A stretch of DNA of 64,000 nucleotides from an uncultured Paracoccaceae bacterium (GCA_947500775.1 CANMTD010000001.1:930001-994000); one strand, 5' to 3'. Shown: positions 52,946 to 63,026, numbered from the stretch's first letter. Numbers and translations: made by a program. The notes: generated by a model not told the origin, from the sequence alone.

Positions 52946-54151
52946 TTACTTGGCCACGCCGAATTTGGCGGTCCAGTCCTGTTCGATCTGCACCATCCAG
53001 CTGGGGTGCGGTTCGGGCAGGGCGGGGCCCAGATCGGCGGGCGACAGGGTGGCGATGCCCAGTTCCAGCGCGTCGAACCGGGCGCGATCCTCTGCCGAAA
53101 GCTTGTCCATCGCCAGCACGGTGCCATAGCCCAGCACATCGGGGTTCTGCGCGCGGGCCTGCGCCTCGGGCGACAGCAGGAAATTGGCCAGAACCATCGC
53201 GCCCGCCTTGGCGTTGGCGTTATAGGGGATAGCGACAAAGCTGGCGTTGCCGATGGTGCCGCCCTCCATCACGAAGCTGCGCACGGTATCGGGCAGTTCG
53301 CCATTGGCGATGGCGGTCGACGCCTCGCCGGGGCTGAAGGAAATCGCCAGATCGATCTCGCCATCCGCCATCATCTGAATCTGGCGCGGCCCCGATTGCG
53401 GATAGGCGCGGCCCTGCCGCCACAGATGCGGCGTCAGCCCGTCCAGAAACTCCCACAGCGGGGCGGTGGCGGCGGTGTAATCGACATGATCCACGGGCCG
53501 TTGCAGGACCGCAGGGTCCGCGACCATGCCGTAAAGCGCCTGTTTCATGAAGGTGGCGCCCAGAAAATCGGGCGGCTGGGGAAAGGTGAACCGGCCGGGG
53601 TGCGCAGCGGCCCAGTCGGCCAGTGCGGCCATGGTTCTGGGCGGCTCGGGCAACCGGGCGCTGTCGTAATAAAATACCACCTGCGCCATGGCCCAGGGGC
53701 TTTCCAGCCCGTCGGTGGGCACGGTGAAATCATTGATGACGGCGGGCTTGCCGTCGACGTCAACAATGCCCCAGTTCGGCTGGGATTGTGCCCATGGGCC
53801 GAACAGCAGCCCCTTGTCCTTCATCGCCGCGAAATTCGCGCCGTTGATCCAGATCAGATCGACAGCACCCCCCTGATCCTTGCCGGCGGTCTTTTCGGCC
53901 AGAACCCGGCTGACCGCATCGGCGGTGTCCGACAATTTGACGTGTTCGACGGTGACGTCGTGGCGCGATTTGACCTGATCGCCCGCCCAGCGGATGAAAT
54001 CATTGGTGGCGGTCGACCCGCCCCAGGCATTCCAATAGACGGTCTGACCCGCGGCCTCGGCCACCACGGCGGACCAATCGCCGGGATTCGGATCGGACAA
54101 TCCCGGTGTTGCACTGGCCGCGATGGCGGCGGCGGCGATCAAAGATTTCAT
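52946..54151 (-). CDS. ynjB: ABC transporter substrate-binding protein, YnjB-like
   Basis: 401-residue solute-binding protein. Signal peptide MKSLIAAAAIAASATPGLS, then the family patterns YWNAWGGSTATNDFIRWAGD, LIWINGANFAAMKDKGLLFG and QSQPNWGIVDVDGKPAVI typical of YnjB. The ATG at 54151 is taken because GGGGG lies seven bases ahead and the signal peptide begins there; a longer frame upstream would bury it. It is the first gene of the leftward ynjBCD set. The ligand is unknown. Confidence 0.87.
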   Translation of the reverse strand: MKSLIAAAAIAASATPGLSDPNPGDWSAVVAEAAGQTVYWNAWGGSTATNDFIRWAGDQVKSRHDVTVEHVKLSDTADAVSRVLAEKTAGKDQGGAVDLIWINGANFAAMKDKGLLFGPWAQSQPNWGIVDVDGKPAVINDFTVPTDGLESPWAMAQVVFYYDSARLPEPPRTMAALADWAAAHPGRFTFPQPPDFLGATFMKQALYGMVADPAVLQRPVDHVDYTAATAPLWEFLDGLTPHLWRQGRAYPQSGPRQIQMMADGEIDLAISFSPGEASTAIANGELPDTVRSFVMEGGTIGNASFVAIPYNANAKAGAMVLANFLLSPEAQARAQNPDVLGYGTVLAMDKLSAEDRARFDALELGIATLSPADLGPALPEPHPSWMVQIEQDWTAKFGVAK

Positions 54152-54397
54152 CAGGTATCCCCCGGTCATATGATTTCCAACCTTATGCCAAGTCTTTGAT
54201 AAAAAGGGAAACCAAGCCTTGATAAATCCTGCGTGTGCAAAAAAGAGGAATCTGTAACCTTTTTCCGCCATGCCGGGTGCAAGCCGCGCAAAGCGGGAAA
54301 TCCCGCCGCCGCCCCTTGCAGGGGTCCGGACGCGGAACTAAGACTCTGTGAGGTTTTACCGGGCAATGATAGTCCCGACAGCAGCAGGCAGGCGGAT

Positions 54398-55030
54398 ATG
54401 AACGATCCTATTGATACATATATGAACACATTGGTCCCCATGGTGGTCGAACAGACTTCGCGCGGGGAACGGGCCTATGACATCTTTTCGCGCCTGTTGA
54501 AGGAGCGGATCATTTTCCTGTCCGGCCCGGTGCACGACGGCATGTCCAGCCTGATCGTGGCGCAGTTGCTGCACCTTGAGGCGGAAAACCCGACCAAGGA
54601 AATCTCGATGTATATCAACAGCCCCGGCGGTGTCGTGACCAGCGGCCTGTCGATCTATGACACGATGCAATACATCAAACCGGCGGTTTCGACGCTGGTT
54701 GTCGGGCAGGCGGCCTCGATGGGGTCGCTGCTGCTGGCGGCGGGAGCGCCGGGCATGCGGTTCTCGCTGCCCAACAGCCGGGTCATGGTGCACCAGCCGT
54801 CGGGCGGGTATCAGGGACAGGCGACGGATATCATGATCCACGCGCAGGAAACCCAGAAGCTGAAGGATCGTCTGAACCAGATTTACGTCAAGCACACCGG
54901 CCAGAAGATCAAGACGGTAGAGGCGGCGCTGGAACGCGATAACTTCATGTCGCCCGAGGACGCAAAAGAATGGGGCCTGATCGACGAGATCGTGGAAACC
55001 CGCGTAAAAGGCGATGACGCAGAGGCGTAA
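54398..55030 (+). CDS. clpP: ATP-dependent Clp protease proteolytic subunit
   Basis: 210-residue serine protease subunit that forms the 14-mer with ClpX or ClpA. The mature start is near [20 protein letters not shown]; active-site Ser is in [12 protein letters not shown], His in [13 protein letters not shown], and Asp in the C-terminal region [20 protein letters not shown]-type segment (here [20 protein letters not shown]). ATG 54398 ([15 protein letters not shown]) matches alphaproteobacterial ClpP. The 246-base gap from ynjB must hold its promoter; I found no certain sigma box. clpX follows after 137 bases. Confidence 0.97.
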   Translation: MNDPIDTYMNTLVPMVVEQTSRGERAYDIFSRLLKERIIFLSGPVHDGMSSLIVAQLLHLEAENPTKEISMYINSPGGVVTSGLSIYDTMQYIKPAVSTLVVGQAASMGSLLLAAGAPGMRFSLPNSRVMVHQPSGGYQGQATDIMIHAQETQKLKDRLNQIYVKHTGQKIKTVEAALERDNFMSPEDAKEWGLIDEIVETRVKGDDAEA

Positions 55031-55167
55031 CGTCACCTGACAATCGGGTGCAACGCCGGATTTTGGCGTTGTGCCCGCAATTTCTGTGCCCTAGGCTTGT
55101 CCGAAGGGCGGACCACAGCTTTGACCGGCGGGGTCAGACACCGGCGAAAATGCCTTAGAGGATTGAT

Positions 55168-56433
55168 ATGGCGAATAATTCAGGCAACGACTCAAAGAAC
55201 ACGCTCTACTGTTCTTTCTGTGGCAAAAGTCAGCATGAAGTTCGCAAACTCATCGCGGGCCCCACAGTGTTCATCTGCGACGAATGCGTCGAGCTGTGCA
55301 TGGATATCATCCGCGAGGAAACCAAAGGGTCCGGATTCAAATCCGCCGATGGCGTTCCGACCCCGCGTGAAATCTGCGAAGTGCTGGACGATTACGTGAT
55401 CGGACAGTCCCATGCCAAACGGGTTCTGTCGGTGGCGGTGCACAACCATTACAAGCGGTTGAACCACGCCCAGAAATCCGGCGAGATTGAACTGGCCAAA
55501 TCCAATATCCTGCTGATCGGCCCCACCGGCTGCGGCAAGACATTGCTGGCCCAGACTCTGGCGCGCATTCTGGATGTGCCCTTCACCATGGCCGATGCCA
55601 CCACGCTGACCGAGGCGGGCTATGTCGGTGAAGACGTGGAAAACATCATCCTGAAACTGTTGCAGGCCAGCGAATACAACGTCGAACGCGCGCAGCGCGG
55701 CATCGTCTATATCGACGAGGTCGACAAGATCACGCGCAAATCCGACAACCCCAGCATCACCCGCGATGTTTCGGGCGAGGGCGTGCAGCAGGCCCTGCTG
55801 AAGATCATGGAAGGCACCGTTGCCAGCGTTCCGCCGCAGGGCGGGCGCAAACATCCGCAACAGGAATTCCTGCAGGTCGACACCACCAACATCCTGTTCA
55901 TCTGCGGCGGCGCCTTTGCCGGTCTGGAAAAGATCATCGCGCAGCGCGGCAAGGGATCGGCGATCGGCTTTGGCGCGGACGTCAAGGAAAACGACACTCG
56001 CGGCGTCGGCGAAATGTTCGGCGAGCTGGAGCCAGAGGATCTGTTGAAATTCGGTCTGATCCCGGAATTCGTCGGGCGTCTGCCGGTGATCGCGACCCTG
56101 ACCGATCTGGACGAAGACGCGCTTGTCACCATCCTGACCCAGCCCAAGAACGCGCTGGTCAAACAGTATCAGCGCCTGTTCGAACTGGAAGACACCAAGC
56201 TGACCTTCACCGAAGATGCCCTGTCGGCCATCGCCAAACGTGCGATCGAACGCAAAACCGGCGCGCGGGGGCTGCGGTCGATCATGGAGGATATCCTGCT
56301 GGATACCATGTTCGATCTGCCGGGCATGGAAAGTGTCGAAGAGGTCGTCGTCAACGAAGAGGCTGTTGCCGCCGATGCCGCGCCCTTGATGATCCACACG
56401 GATGCCAAAAAAGAAGGGGCCAGCGCCAGCTAA
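55168..56433 (+). CDS. clpX: ATP-dependent Clp protease ATP-binding subunit
   Basis: 421-residue AAA+ unfoldase that feeds ClpP. The N-terminal zinc domain has [16 protein letters not shown] and [11 protein letters not shown]. Walker A is [20 protein letters not shown], Walker B is [18 protein letters not shown], and the pore loop is [14 protein letters not shown]. Sensor and C-terminal domain [19 protein letters not shown] are intact. Length is normal. It is followed by a strong terminator. Confidence 0.98.
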   Translation: MANNSGNDSKNTLYCSFCGKSQHEVRKLIAGPTVFICDECVELCMDIIREETKGSGFKSADGVPTPREICEVLDDYVIGQSHAKRVLSVAVHNHYKRLNHAQKSGEIELAKSNILLIGPTGCGKTLLAQTLARILDVPFTMADATTLTEAGYVGEDVENIILKLLQASEYNVERAQRGIVYIDEVDKITRKSDNPSITRDVSGEGVQQALLKIMEGTVASVPPQGGRKHPQQEFLQVDTTNILFICGGAFAGLEKIIAQRGKGSAIGFGADVKENDTRGVGEMFGELEPEDLLKFGLIPEFVGRLPVIATLTDLDEDALVTILTQPKNALVKQYQRLFELEDTKLTFTEDALSAIAKRAIERKTGARGLRSIMEDILLDTMFDLPGMESVEEVVVNEEAVAADAAPLMIHTDAKKEGASAS

Positions 56434-56460
56434 TCCTGCGCGCACCCTGTACGGTATGCG

Positions 56461-56488
56461 AAAAAGCGGGCCTTGCGCCCGCTTTTTT
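56461..56488 (+). terminator. Rho-independent terminator after clpX
   Basis: A-rich AAAAAGCGGGC (56461-56471), loop CTTGC, GCCCGCTTTTTT (56477-56488): an 11-bp stem with a run of six T. The A run on the other side lets it also end the leftward RutR-like transcript, so it is probably bidirectional. Confidence 0.9.
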
Positions 56489-56522
56489 CATGAATGGCGT
56501 GCGCCGAAGGCGCGCATTTGGG

Positions 56523-57152
56523 TCAGACCTGCCCGGTCACGGGGCTCAGCAGGCGGGTGAACAGCGTTTCCAGATATTCTTCGGCCTGCGGAAACGGATC
56601 AACAGTTTCGCCCCCCAAAATCGCCCGGACCTGCACGTCGAAATCGGCATAATGCTGGGTCAGGGACCAGATCGAAAAGATCAGGTGATAGGGGTGCACG
56701 GCGGCGATTTTCCCGGCGGCGATCCAGCCTTCGATAAGAGCCGCCTTTTCATCGACCAGCGCTTTCAGCTCGCCCTCGATCGCCGCGATCATCCGCGGCG
56801 CGCCCTGCACGATTTCATTGGCGAACAGCCGGCTTTCACGGGGAAAATCCCGGCTCATCTGCAGTTTGCGGCGGACATAGGCCAACAGCTCTTCGATGGG
56901 TTCGCCATCCGCATCCAGCGCGCGCAACGGGTCCAGCCATGTGTCCATCAGCTTGGACAGCAGCGCCACGTGGATCGCCTCTTTCGAGGGGAAGTAATAC
57001 AGCAGGTTGGGTTTGGACAGACCCGCGGCCTTGGCGATCTGATCCAGGGTCGCGCCGCGGAACCCGTGTTGGGAAAATACCTCAAGCGCGGCCTCGAATA
57101 TGGCCGCGGTGTTGCGCTTCTGGATTCGCGTGCGAGGTCTTTGTTCGGTCAT
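56523..57152 (-). CDS. rutR: TetR family regulator, RutR type
   Basis: 209-residue regulator with N-terminal HTH (AIFEAALEVFSQHGFRGATL, then DQIAKAAGLSKPNLLYYFPS) and a C-terminal ligand domain (RESRLFANEIVQGAPRMIAA) as in RutR, which senses uracil or thymine. It is divergent from the pyrimidine catabolism operon, and a RutR box lies in the 264-base gap at 57342-57357, which supports the assignment. Start at 57152. Confidence 0.88.
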   Translation of the reverse strand: MTEQRPRTRIQKRNTAAIFEAALEVFSQHGFRGATLDQIAKAAGLSKPNLLYYFPSKEAIHVALLSKLMDTWLDPLRALDADGEPIEELLAYVRRKLQMSRDFPRESRLFANEIVQGAPRMIAAIEGELKALVDEKAALIEGWIAAGKIAAVHPYHLIFSIWSLTQHYADFDVQVRAILGGETVDPFPQAEEYLETLFTRLLSPVTGQV

Positions 57153-57309
57153 GACGACGGCCTATACGCGCTGCGGTGAATGTATGTCCAGTTAGAAGTT
57201 TTTCTTTAACGCTTTCATATTGCGCCTAAAATTTGCTCATATACAGCCCGGCTGCGATGGTATGCCCCGCGTTTCGCGGCTCGTAACCGGGGCGTGATGG
57301 TGGTAGTTC

Positions 57310-57357
57310 TTGACTGGGCCCAATGCTCTGCTAGCGTAATCCTGACCATTTGGTCAA
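57310..57357 (+). promoter_or_regulatory. Promoter with overlapping RutR-like operator
   Basis: TTGACT (57310-57315), 16 bases, TAGCGT (57332-57337), then CTGACCATTTGGTCAA (57342-57357) straddling the expected transcription start. The 16-mer fits the E. coli RutR consensus TTGACCAnnTGGTCAA at every fixed position but one. It would repress the aminotransferase operon in the absence of pyrimidine. Confidence 0.75.
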
Positions 57358-57416
57358 ACTTATTGATGCACCTCACCGGCACCGGCCCCCGGGGGGAATT
57401 CAGGGGGACTGCTGAT

Positions 57417-58745
57417 ATGGCACTTGACCGTAAAAACGTACCAAATGATCTGTCGGCATTCTGGATGCCGTTTACCGCCAACCGACAATTCAAACAGGCG
57501 CCGCGCATGTTGGTGTCGGCCGATGGCATGTATTACAAAACCGCCGATGGGCGTTCGGTGCTGGATGGCACGGCCGGTCTGTGGTGCTGCAACGCGGGCC
57601 ACAACCGCCCCAAGATCGTCGAAGCGATCCGCCAGCAGGCGGGCGAGCTGGACTATGCGCCCGCCTTCCAGCTGGGCCATCCCAAGGCGTTCGAACTGGC
57701 CTCGGCGGTGCGCGACATGGCGCCGGAACCCTTTGAACATGTGTTCTTCACCAACTCCGGTTCGGAAAGCGTCGAGACTGCGCTGAAAATCGCGCTGGCC
57801 TATCACCGCGCCCGGGGCGAAGGGCAGCGCACCCGCCTGATCGGGCGCGAACGCGGATATCATGGCGTCAACTTCGGTGGCATTTCGGTGGGCGGGATCG
57901 TCAACAACCGCAAATATTTCGGTACTTTGCTGACCGGCGTCGACCATATGACGCATACCCACCTGCCCAAGGAACACGCCCATACCAAGGGCCAGCCCGA
58001 ATATGGCGCCCATCTGGCCGACGATCTGGAACGGATCGCCGCGCTGCACGGCCCCGAAACCATCGCCGCCGTGATCGTCGAACCGGTCGCGGGGTCGACC
58101 GGCGTGCTGATCCCGCCCAAGGGCTATCTGGAACGGCTGCGCGAGATTTGCACCAAACACGGCATCCTGTTGATCTTTGACGAGGTGATCACCGGCTTCG
58201 GGCGGTTGGGCTCCAGCTTTGCCGCCGACCATTTCGGGGTGATGCCCGATCTGATCACCACCGCCAAGGGGCTGACCAACGGGGTGATCCCGATGGGGGC
58301 GGTTCTGGCCACGAGCCCGATCCACGACGCCTTCATGCAGGGGCCCGAACATCTGATCGAGCTGTTCCACGGCTATACCTATTCGGGCAACCCGCTGTCC
58401 TCGGCCGCCGGGCTGGCCACGCTGGAAACCTATCGCGAAGAGGGGCTGTTCCAGCGCGCCGCCGACATCGCCCCCTATTGGCAAGAGGCGCTGCATTCGC
58501 TGAAGGATGCGCGCCATGTGATCGATATCCGCAACATCGGGCTGATCGGCGCGGTGGAACTGGAACCGATTGCCGGCGCCCCCACCAAACGGGCGTTCCA
58601 GGCGTTTTTGGACGCCTATGAAAAAGGCATCCTGATCCGCACCACGGGCGATATCATCGCGATGTCTCCGCCGCTGATCATCGAGAAATCCCATATTGAT
58701 CAGTTGATCGACACATTGCGCGATGTGCTGACCAACCTGGACTGA
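57417..58745 (+). CDS. Omega-amino acid (beta-alanine):pyruvate aminotransferase
   Basis: 442-residue class III PLP aminotransferase. Features: FWMPFTANRQFKQAPRMLV start, GTAGLWCCNAGHNRP, FFTNSGSESVETALKIALAY, the Asp of LIFDEVITGFGRLG and the PLP Lys in LITTAKGLTNGVIPMGAV. It matches the group that converts beta-alanine to malonate semialdehyde, the last step of uracil breakdown. It is first in the operon, with the RutR box 60 bases upstream. Confidence 0.92.
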   Translation: MALDRKNVPNDLSAFWMPFTANRQFKQAPRMLVSADGMYYKTADGRSVLDGTAGLWCCNAGHNRPKIVEAIRQQAGELDYAPAFQLGHPKAFELASAVRDMAPEPFEHVFFTNSGSESVETALKIALAYHRARGEGQRTRLIGRERGYHGVNFGGISVGGIVNNRKYFGTLLTGVDHMTHTHLPKEHAHTKGQPEYGAHLADDLERIAALHGPETIAAVIVEPVAGSTGVLIPPKGYLERLREICTKHGILLIFDEVITGFGRLGSSFAADHFGVMPDLITTAKGLTNGVIPMGAVLATSPIHDAFMQGPEHLIELFHGYTYSGNPLSSAAGLATLETYREEGLFQRAADIAPYWQEALHSLKDARHVIDIRNIGLIGAVELEPIAGAPTKRAFQAFLDAYEKGILIRTTGDIIAMSPPLIIEKSHIDQLIDTLRDVLTNLD

Positions 58746-58763
58746 CAACTAAGGAGCCCGCCT

Positions 58764-60014
58764 ATGCCAGCCCCCGGAGAGAACCTGAAAATCAACGCGG
58801 CCCGCCTGTGGGACAGCCTGATGGAGATGGCCAAGATCGGTCCGGGGGTGGCGGGCGGCAACAACCGCCAGACCGTGACCGACGAAGATGGCGAAGGGCG
58901 GGCACTGTTCCAGAAATGGTGCGAAGCGGCCGGATGCAGCATGGGGCTGGACCAGATGGGCAACATGTTTGCCCGCCGCGACGGCACCGACCCCGATGCG
59001 CTGCCGGTCTATGTCGGCAGCCATCTGGATACTCAGCCGACGGGCGGCAAATACGATGGGGTGCTGGGTGTTCTGGGTGGGCTGGAGATCATCCGCACGC
59101 TGAACGATCTGGGGATCAAAACCAGACACCCGATCGTGGTGACCAATTTCACCAACGAAGAGGGCACGCGCTTTGCCCCGGCCATGCTGGCCTCGGGCGT
59201 GTTTGCGGGCATCCACACGCAGAACTGGGCCTATGACCGCACCGATGCCGAGGGTTTGAAATTCGGCGACGAACTGGCGCGCATCGGCTGGCGCGGCGAC
59301 GAAGAGGTCGGCGCGCGCAAGATGCACGCGTTTTTCGAGCTGCACATCGAACAGGGCCCGATACTGGAGGCCGAGGGCAAAGAGATCGGCGTGGTCACCC
59401 ACGGGCAGGGCCTCAGCTGGACCCAGATCACCCTGACCGGCAAGGACAGCCATACCGGATCGACCCCGATGCCGATGCGCCGCAACGCAGGTCTGGGCAT
59501 GGCGCGGGTGCTGGAACTGGTGGATGAAATCGCCTGGTCCCACGCCCCCCATGCGGTCGGCGCGGCGGGCCATATCGACGTCTATCCCAATTCGCGCAAC
59601 GTGATCCCGGGCAAGGTGGTCTTTACCGTCGATTTCCGGTCGCCCGAGTTGCACGTGATCGAGGATATGGAGGCCCGGCTGAAAAAGGGCGCGGCCGAGA
59701 TTGCAGAGACCATGGGGCTGGAGATCGCGTTTGAAAAGGTCGGCGGGTTCGATCCGGTGGCCTTTGACGACAGCTGCGTCAGCGCCGTGCGCAACGCCGC
59801 CGAACGTCTGGGATATAGCCATATGGATCTGATTTCGGGCGCCGGGCACGATGCCTGCTGGATCAACCGCGTCGCCCCCACCGCGATGGTGATGTGCCCC
59901 TGCGTCGATGGGCTGAGCCATAACGAGGCCGAAGAAATCTCGCCCGAATGGGCCGCCGCCGGAACCGATGTCCTGCTGCACGCGGTGGTCGAGACGGCGG
60001 GGATCGTAGAGTGA
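58764..60014 (+). CDS. N-carbamoyl-beta-alanine amidohydrolase / Zn hydrolase
   Basis: 416-residue M20/M28-type hydrolase of the beta-ureidopropionase/allantoate amidohydrolase group. Two-metal ligands: His in YVGSHLDTQPTGGKYDGVLG, NEEGTRFAPAML, and the C-terminal GAGHDACWINR. ELHIEQGPILEAEGKEIGVV and TGKDSHTGSTPMPMRRNA are diagnostic. By context it releases ammonia and CO2 from N-carbamoyl-beta-alanine. It overlaps the next gene by four bases. Confidence 0.92.
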   Translation: MPAPGENLKINAARLWDSLMEMAKIGPGVAGGNNRQTVTDEDGEGRALFQKWCEAAGCSMGLDQMGNMFARRDGTDPDALPVYVGSHLDTQPTGGKYDGVLGVLGGLEIIRTLNDLGIKTRHPIVVTNFTNEEGTRFAPAMLASGVFAGIHTQNWAYDRTDAEGLKFGDELARIGWRGDEEVGARKMHAFFELHIEQGPILEAEGKEIGVVTHGQGLSWTQITLTGKDSHTGSTPMPMRRNAGLGMARVLELVDEIAWSHAPHAVGAAGHIDVYPNSRNVIPGKVVFTVDFRSPELHVIEDMEARLKKGAAEIAETMGLEIAFEKVGGFDPVAFDDSCVSAVRNAAERLGYSHMDLISGAGHDACWINRVAPTAMVMCPCVDGLSHNEAEEISPEWAAAGTDVLLHAVVETAGIVE

Positions 60015-60748
60015 ACCTTCTGGGCACCCTGTCGACGCTGAACAAGCCCCACTGGGCCAAACGTCTGGCCGTGGGGGCCGCGCTGATGCTGATGGCCGCC
60101 TGCACCCCGCCGCCCGAACTGACCACGCAGGGCATGCGCCCCGGCATTTCGTCGGGGGCGGATTATGACAAGGCGCGGCTGAGGGGCGGGCTGAGTGCTG
60201 GCTACCGCGCGGTTCTGGCAAAAGGCGCGCCCATTGATATGACCATGAGCCTGCGCACCTCAAACGGTAGCAAGGGCAACATAAACTTTTCCGACGAACT
60301 GCGGCTGACGATCCCGAATGGGTCCACCGAAAAGGTGGCGCAGGGCCTTTTGCCCACAGACTTGGATTACCCTTTTGAAATCAAAGGGGATTCTATTATC
60401 TTCAAAGGCTCGGGCGTGATGGACCGCAAGGGGCGCACGCTGATGTCGCGCACGCGGCTGGCCCAGGGCACGAACACGCCGCATGATTGCTGGGCGGTGC
60501 TGGGGATGTGTAAATCGTCGATCAAAATCTCGAACGGGCAGGAATTCCACATCATCATCGACACCACCGAACGCGACGGATTCTGGTATACCTCGACCCG
60601 GTTGGACCCCGCCAAAATGAAGGGATCGAACAAGCTGGTCGAAAAATCGGTCTATTCGATCGACCGCAATCTTCTGTTCATCGACATGAAGTGGATCTCT
60701 TTCGAAGAGCGCCCCTATACCCCCTTTCTTATCCGCCGCACCCGCTAG
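60011..60748 (+). CDS. Hypothetical lipoprotein of the pyrimidine operon
   Basis: 245-residue protein of unknown family. A GTG at 60011 overlaps the hydrolase stop (GTGA). The N-terminus (NLLGTLSTLNKPHWAKRLAV, then GAALMLMAAC) ends in a lipobox-like LMAAC at residue 41, so it should be a lipoprotein. The mature part is beta-rich with a CWAVLGMCKSS pair of cysteines. Its place inside the pyrimidine operon is unusual. GC is lower in the middle than in the neighbours. Function not known. Confidence 0.7.
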   Translation: MNLLGTLSTLNKPHWAKRLAVGAALMLMAACTPPPELTTQGMRPGISSGADYDKARLRGGLSAGYRAVLAKGAPIDMTMSLRTSNGSKGNINFSDELRLTIPNGSTEKVAQGLLPTDLDYPFEIKGDSIIFKGSGVMDRKGRTLMSRTRLAQGTNTPHDCWAVLGMCKSSIKISNGQEFHIIIDTTERDGFWYTSTRLDPAKMKGSNKLVEKSVYSIDRNLLFIDMKWISFEERPYTPFLIRRTR

Positions 60749-60763
60749 CCGAAAGGAAACGCC

Positions 60764-62218
60764 ATGACCACAGTCATCAAGAACGGAACCATCGTCACCG
60801 CCGATCTGACCTATAAGGCCGATGTGCTGATCGAGGGCGGCAGGATCACCCATATCGGCGATAATCTGGTGGGGGACGAGGTGCTGGACGCCACGGGGTG
60901 TTACGTGATGCCCGGCGGGATCGATCCGCATACCCATCTGGAAATGCCGTTCATGGGCACCTACAGTTCGGATGATTTCGAAAGCGGCACCCGCGCGGCG
61001 CTGTCGGGCGGCACCACGATGGTGGTGGATTTCGCGCTGCCCAGCCCGCAGCAGGGGCTGCTGGACGCGCTGCAGATGTGGGACAATAAATCGACCCGCG
61101 CCAATTGCGATTATTCGTTCCACATGGCGATCACATGGTGGGACGAACAAGTGTTTGACGAGATGGAGACCGTCGTCAAGGACCGCGGGATCAACACCTT
61201 CAAGCATTTCATGGCCTATAAAGGCGCGCTGATGGTCAATGACGACGAGCTTTACGCCTCGTTCCAGCGCTGCGCCGCGCTGGGGGCCACGCCGATGGTG
61301 CACGCCGAAAACGGCGATGTGGTGGCCGAGCTGTCGGCCAGGTTGCTGGCCGAGGGTAATGTGGGCCCCGAGGCGCACGCCTATTCCCGCCCGCCGCAGG
61401 TCGAAGGCGAGGCAACCAACCGCGCCATCATGATCGCCGACATGGCCGGTGCGCCGCTTTATGTGGTGCACACTTCTTGCGAAGAGGCGCACGAGGCCAT
61501 CCGCCGCGCCCGGCTGCAGGGCAAACGCGTCTGGGGCGAACCGCTGATCCAGCACCTGACGCTGGACGACAGCGAATACGCCCACCCCGATTGGGATCAC
61601 GCCGCCCGCCGGGTGATGAGCCCGCCGTTCCGCAACAAGCAGCATCAGGACAGCCTGTGGGCGGGGCTGCAAAGCGGATCGCTGTCGGTTGTGGCCACCG
61701 ACCACTGCGCCTTTACCACCGAACAGAAACGCTATGGCGTCGGCAATTTCACCCAGATCCCCAACGGCACCGGCGGGCTTGAGGACCGGATGCCGATGCT
61801 TTGGACTCATGGGGTTAACACAGGCCGGTTAACGCCCAATGAATTTGTCGCCGTCACCTCGACCAATATCGCGAAAATTCTGAATTGCTATCCGAAAAAG
61901 GGGGCAATTCTGGTCGGCGCGGATGCCGATATCGTGGTCTGGGACCCCGAAAAGGAAAAGACGATCACCGCAGGCGCACAGCAATCGGCGATCGATTACA
62001 ACGTCTTCGAAGGCAAAGAGGTCAAAGGCCTGCCCCGGTTCACCTTGACCCGTGGCCATGTGGCGGTGCATGACGGCGAAATCCGCACGCAGGAAGGCCA
62101 CGGCGCGTTTGTGAAACGGGCCCCCAACGGCACGGTCAACACCGCCCTGTCGAAATGGAAAGACCTGACCGCGCCACGGCCGGTAGAACGCACAGGCATC
62201 CCGGCCAGCGGGGTGTAG
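60764..62218 (+). CDS. hydA: Dihydropyrimidinase
   Basis: 484-residue cyclic amidohydrolase that opens dihydrouracil or dihydrothymine to N-carbamoyl-beta-amino acid. Metal-binding features: GGIDPHTHLEMPFMGTYSSD (HxH), the carboxylated Lys in HFMAYKGALMVNDDEL, MVHAENGDV, VVHTSCEEAHE, and the late VVATDHCAFTTEQKRYG. Family signature and length are normal. Together with the hydrolase and aminotransferase it completes the three lower steps of the reductive pathway. Confidence 0.95.
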   Translation: MTTVIKNGTIVTADLTYKADVLIEGGRITHIGDNLVGDEVLDATGCYVMPGGIDPHTHLEMPFMGTYSSDDFESGTRAALSGGTTMVVDFALPSPQQGLLDALQMWDNKSTRANCDYSFHMAITWWDEQVFDEMETVVKDRGINTFKHFMAYKGALMVNDDELYASFQRCAALGATPMVHAENGDVVAELSARLLAEGNVGPEAHAYSRPPQVEGEATNRAIMIADMAGAPLYVVHTSCEEAHEAIRRARLQGKRVWGEPLIQHLTLDDSEYAHPDWDHAARRVMSPPFRNKQHQDSLWAGLQSGSLSVVATDHCAFTTEQKRYGVGNFTQIPNGTGGLEDRMPMLWTHGVNTGRLTPNEFVAVTSTNIAKILNCYPKKGAILVGADADIVVWDPEKEKTITAGAQQSAIDYNVFEGKEVKGLPRFTLTRGHVAVHDGEIRTQEGHGAFVKRAPNGTVNTALSKWKDLTAPRPVERTGIPASGV

Positions 62219-62243
62219 ATAGAATGAAAACCAGGGGAAGAGC

Positions 62244-63026
62244 GTGACACAAACGCCAGTAATCCAAGCACAAAACCTTGATCTCACGTTTCAGACCAAC
62301 GACGGGCCGATACATGCGCTGAAAGGCGTGGACCTGGAGATCGGCAAGGGTGAATTCGTCAGCTTCATCGGCCCGTCGGGCTGTGGCAAGACGACGTTCC
62401 TGCGGGTGATCGCGGCTTTGGAACACCCCACCGGCGGCACCATCACCGTCAACGGCATGACCCCTGACGAGGCCCGCCAGAAACGCGCCTATGGCTATGT
62501 GTTTCAGGCGGCCGGGCTGTACCCGTGGCGGACGATTGCGGGCAATATCAAACTGCCGCTTGAGATCATGGGATTTTCCAGGGCCGAACAGGAAGAACGT
62601 GTAAAAAACGTCCTGCAACTGGTTGATCTGGAAGGGTTCGGCGGGAAATTCCCGTGGCAACTGTCGGGCGGCATGCAGCAACGGGCCAGCATCGCCCGGG
62701 CGCTGGCCTTCGATGCCGATATCCTGTTGATGGACGAACCTTTCGGCGCGCTGGACGAAATCGTGCGCGACCATCTGAACGAACAGTTGCTGGCGCTGTG
62801 GGCGCGCACCGAAAAGACCATCGGCTTTGTCACCCATTCGATCCCCGAGGCGGTTTACCTATCCACCAAGATCGTGGTGATGAGCCCGCGCCCCGGCCGG
62901 ATCACCGATGTGATCGACAGCCCGCTGCCGCGCGAACGCCCGCTGGATATCCGCGACACGCCAGAGTTTCTGGAGGTCGCCCACCGGGTGCGCGAAGGGC
63001 TGCGGGCGGGGCATGCCTATGACTGA
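62244..63026 (+). CDS. ABC transporter ATPase (SsuB/TauB type)
   Basis: 260-residue ATPase of the nitrate/sulfonate/pyrimidine importer class. Walker A IGPSGCGKTTFLRVIAALEH, Q-loop FQAAGLYPWRTIAGN, signature QLSGGMQQRASIARALAFD, Walker B LLMDEPFGALDEIVRDHL, H-loop FVTHSIPEAVYLS. The GTG start at 62244 has AGGGGAAG ahead. Sitting in this operon it probably energises uptake of a pyrimidine or its precursor. Confidence 0.88.
   Translation: MTQTPVIQAQNLDLTFQTNDGPIHALKGVDLEIGKGEFVSFIGPSGCGKTTFLRVIAALEHPTGGTITVNGMTPDEARQKRAYGYVFQAAGLYPWRTIAGNIKLPLEIMGFSRAEQEERVKNVLQLVDLEGFGGKFPWQLSGGMQQRASIARALAFDADILLMDEPFGALDEIVRDHLNEQLLALWARTEKTIGFVTHSIPEAVYLSTKIVVMSPRPGRITDVIDSPLPRERPLDIRDTPEFLEVAHRVREGLRAGHAYD

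Noticed and set aside
54152-54397. Heat-shock sigma-32 type promoter before clpP
   Set aside because: CTTGAT occurs near 54217 but no matching -10 element at a proper distance was found, so it is not called.
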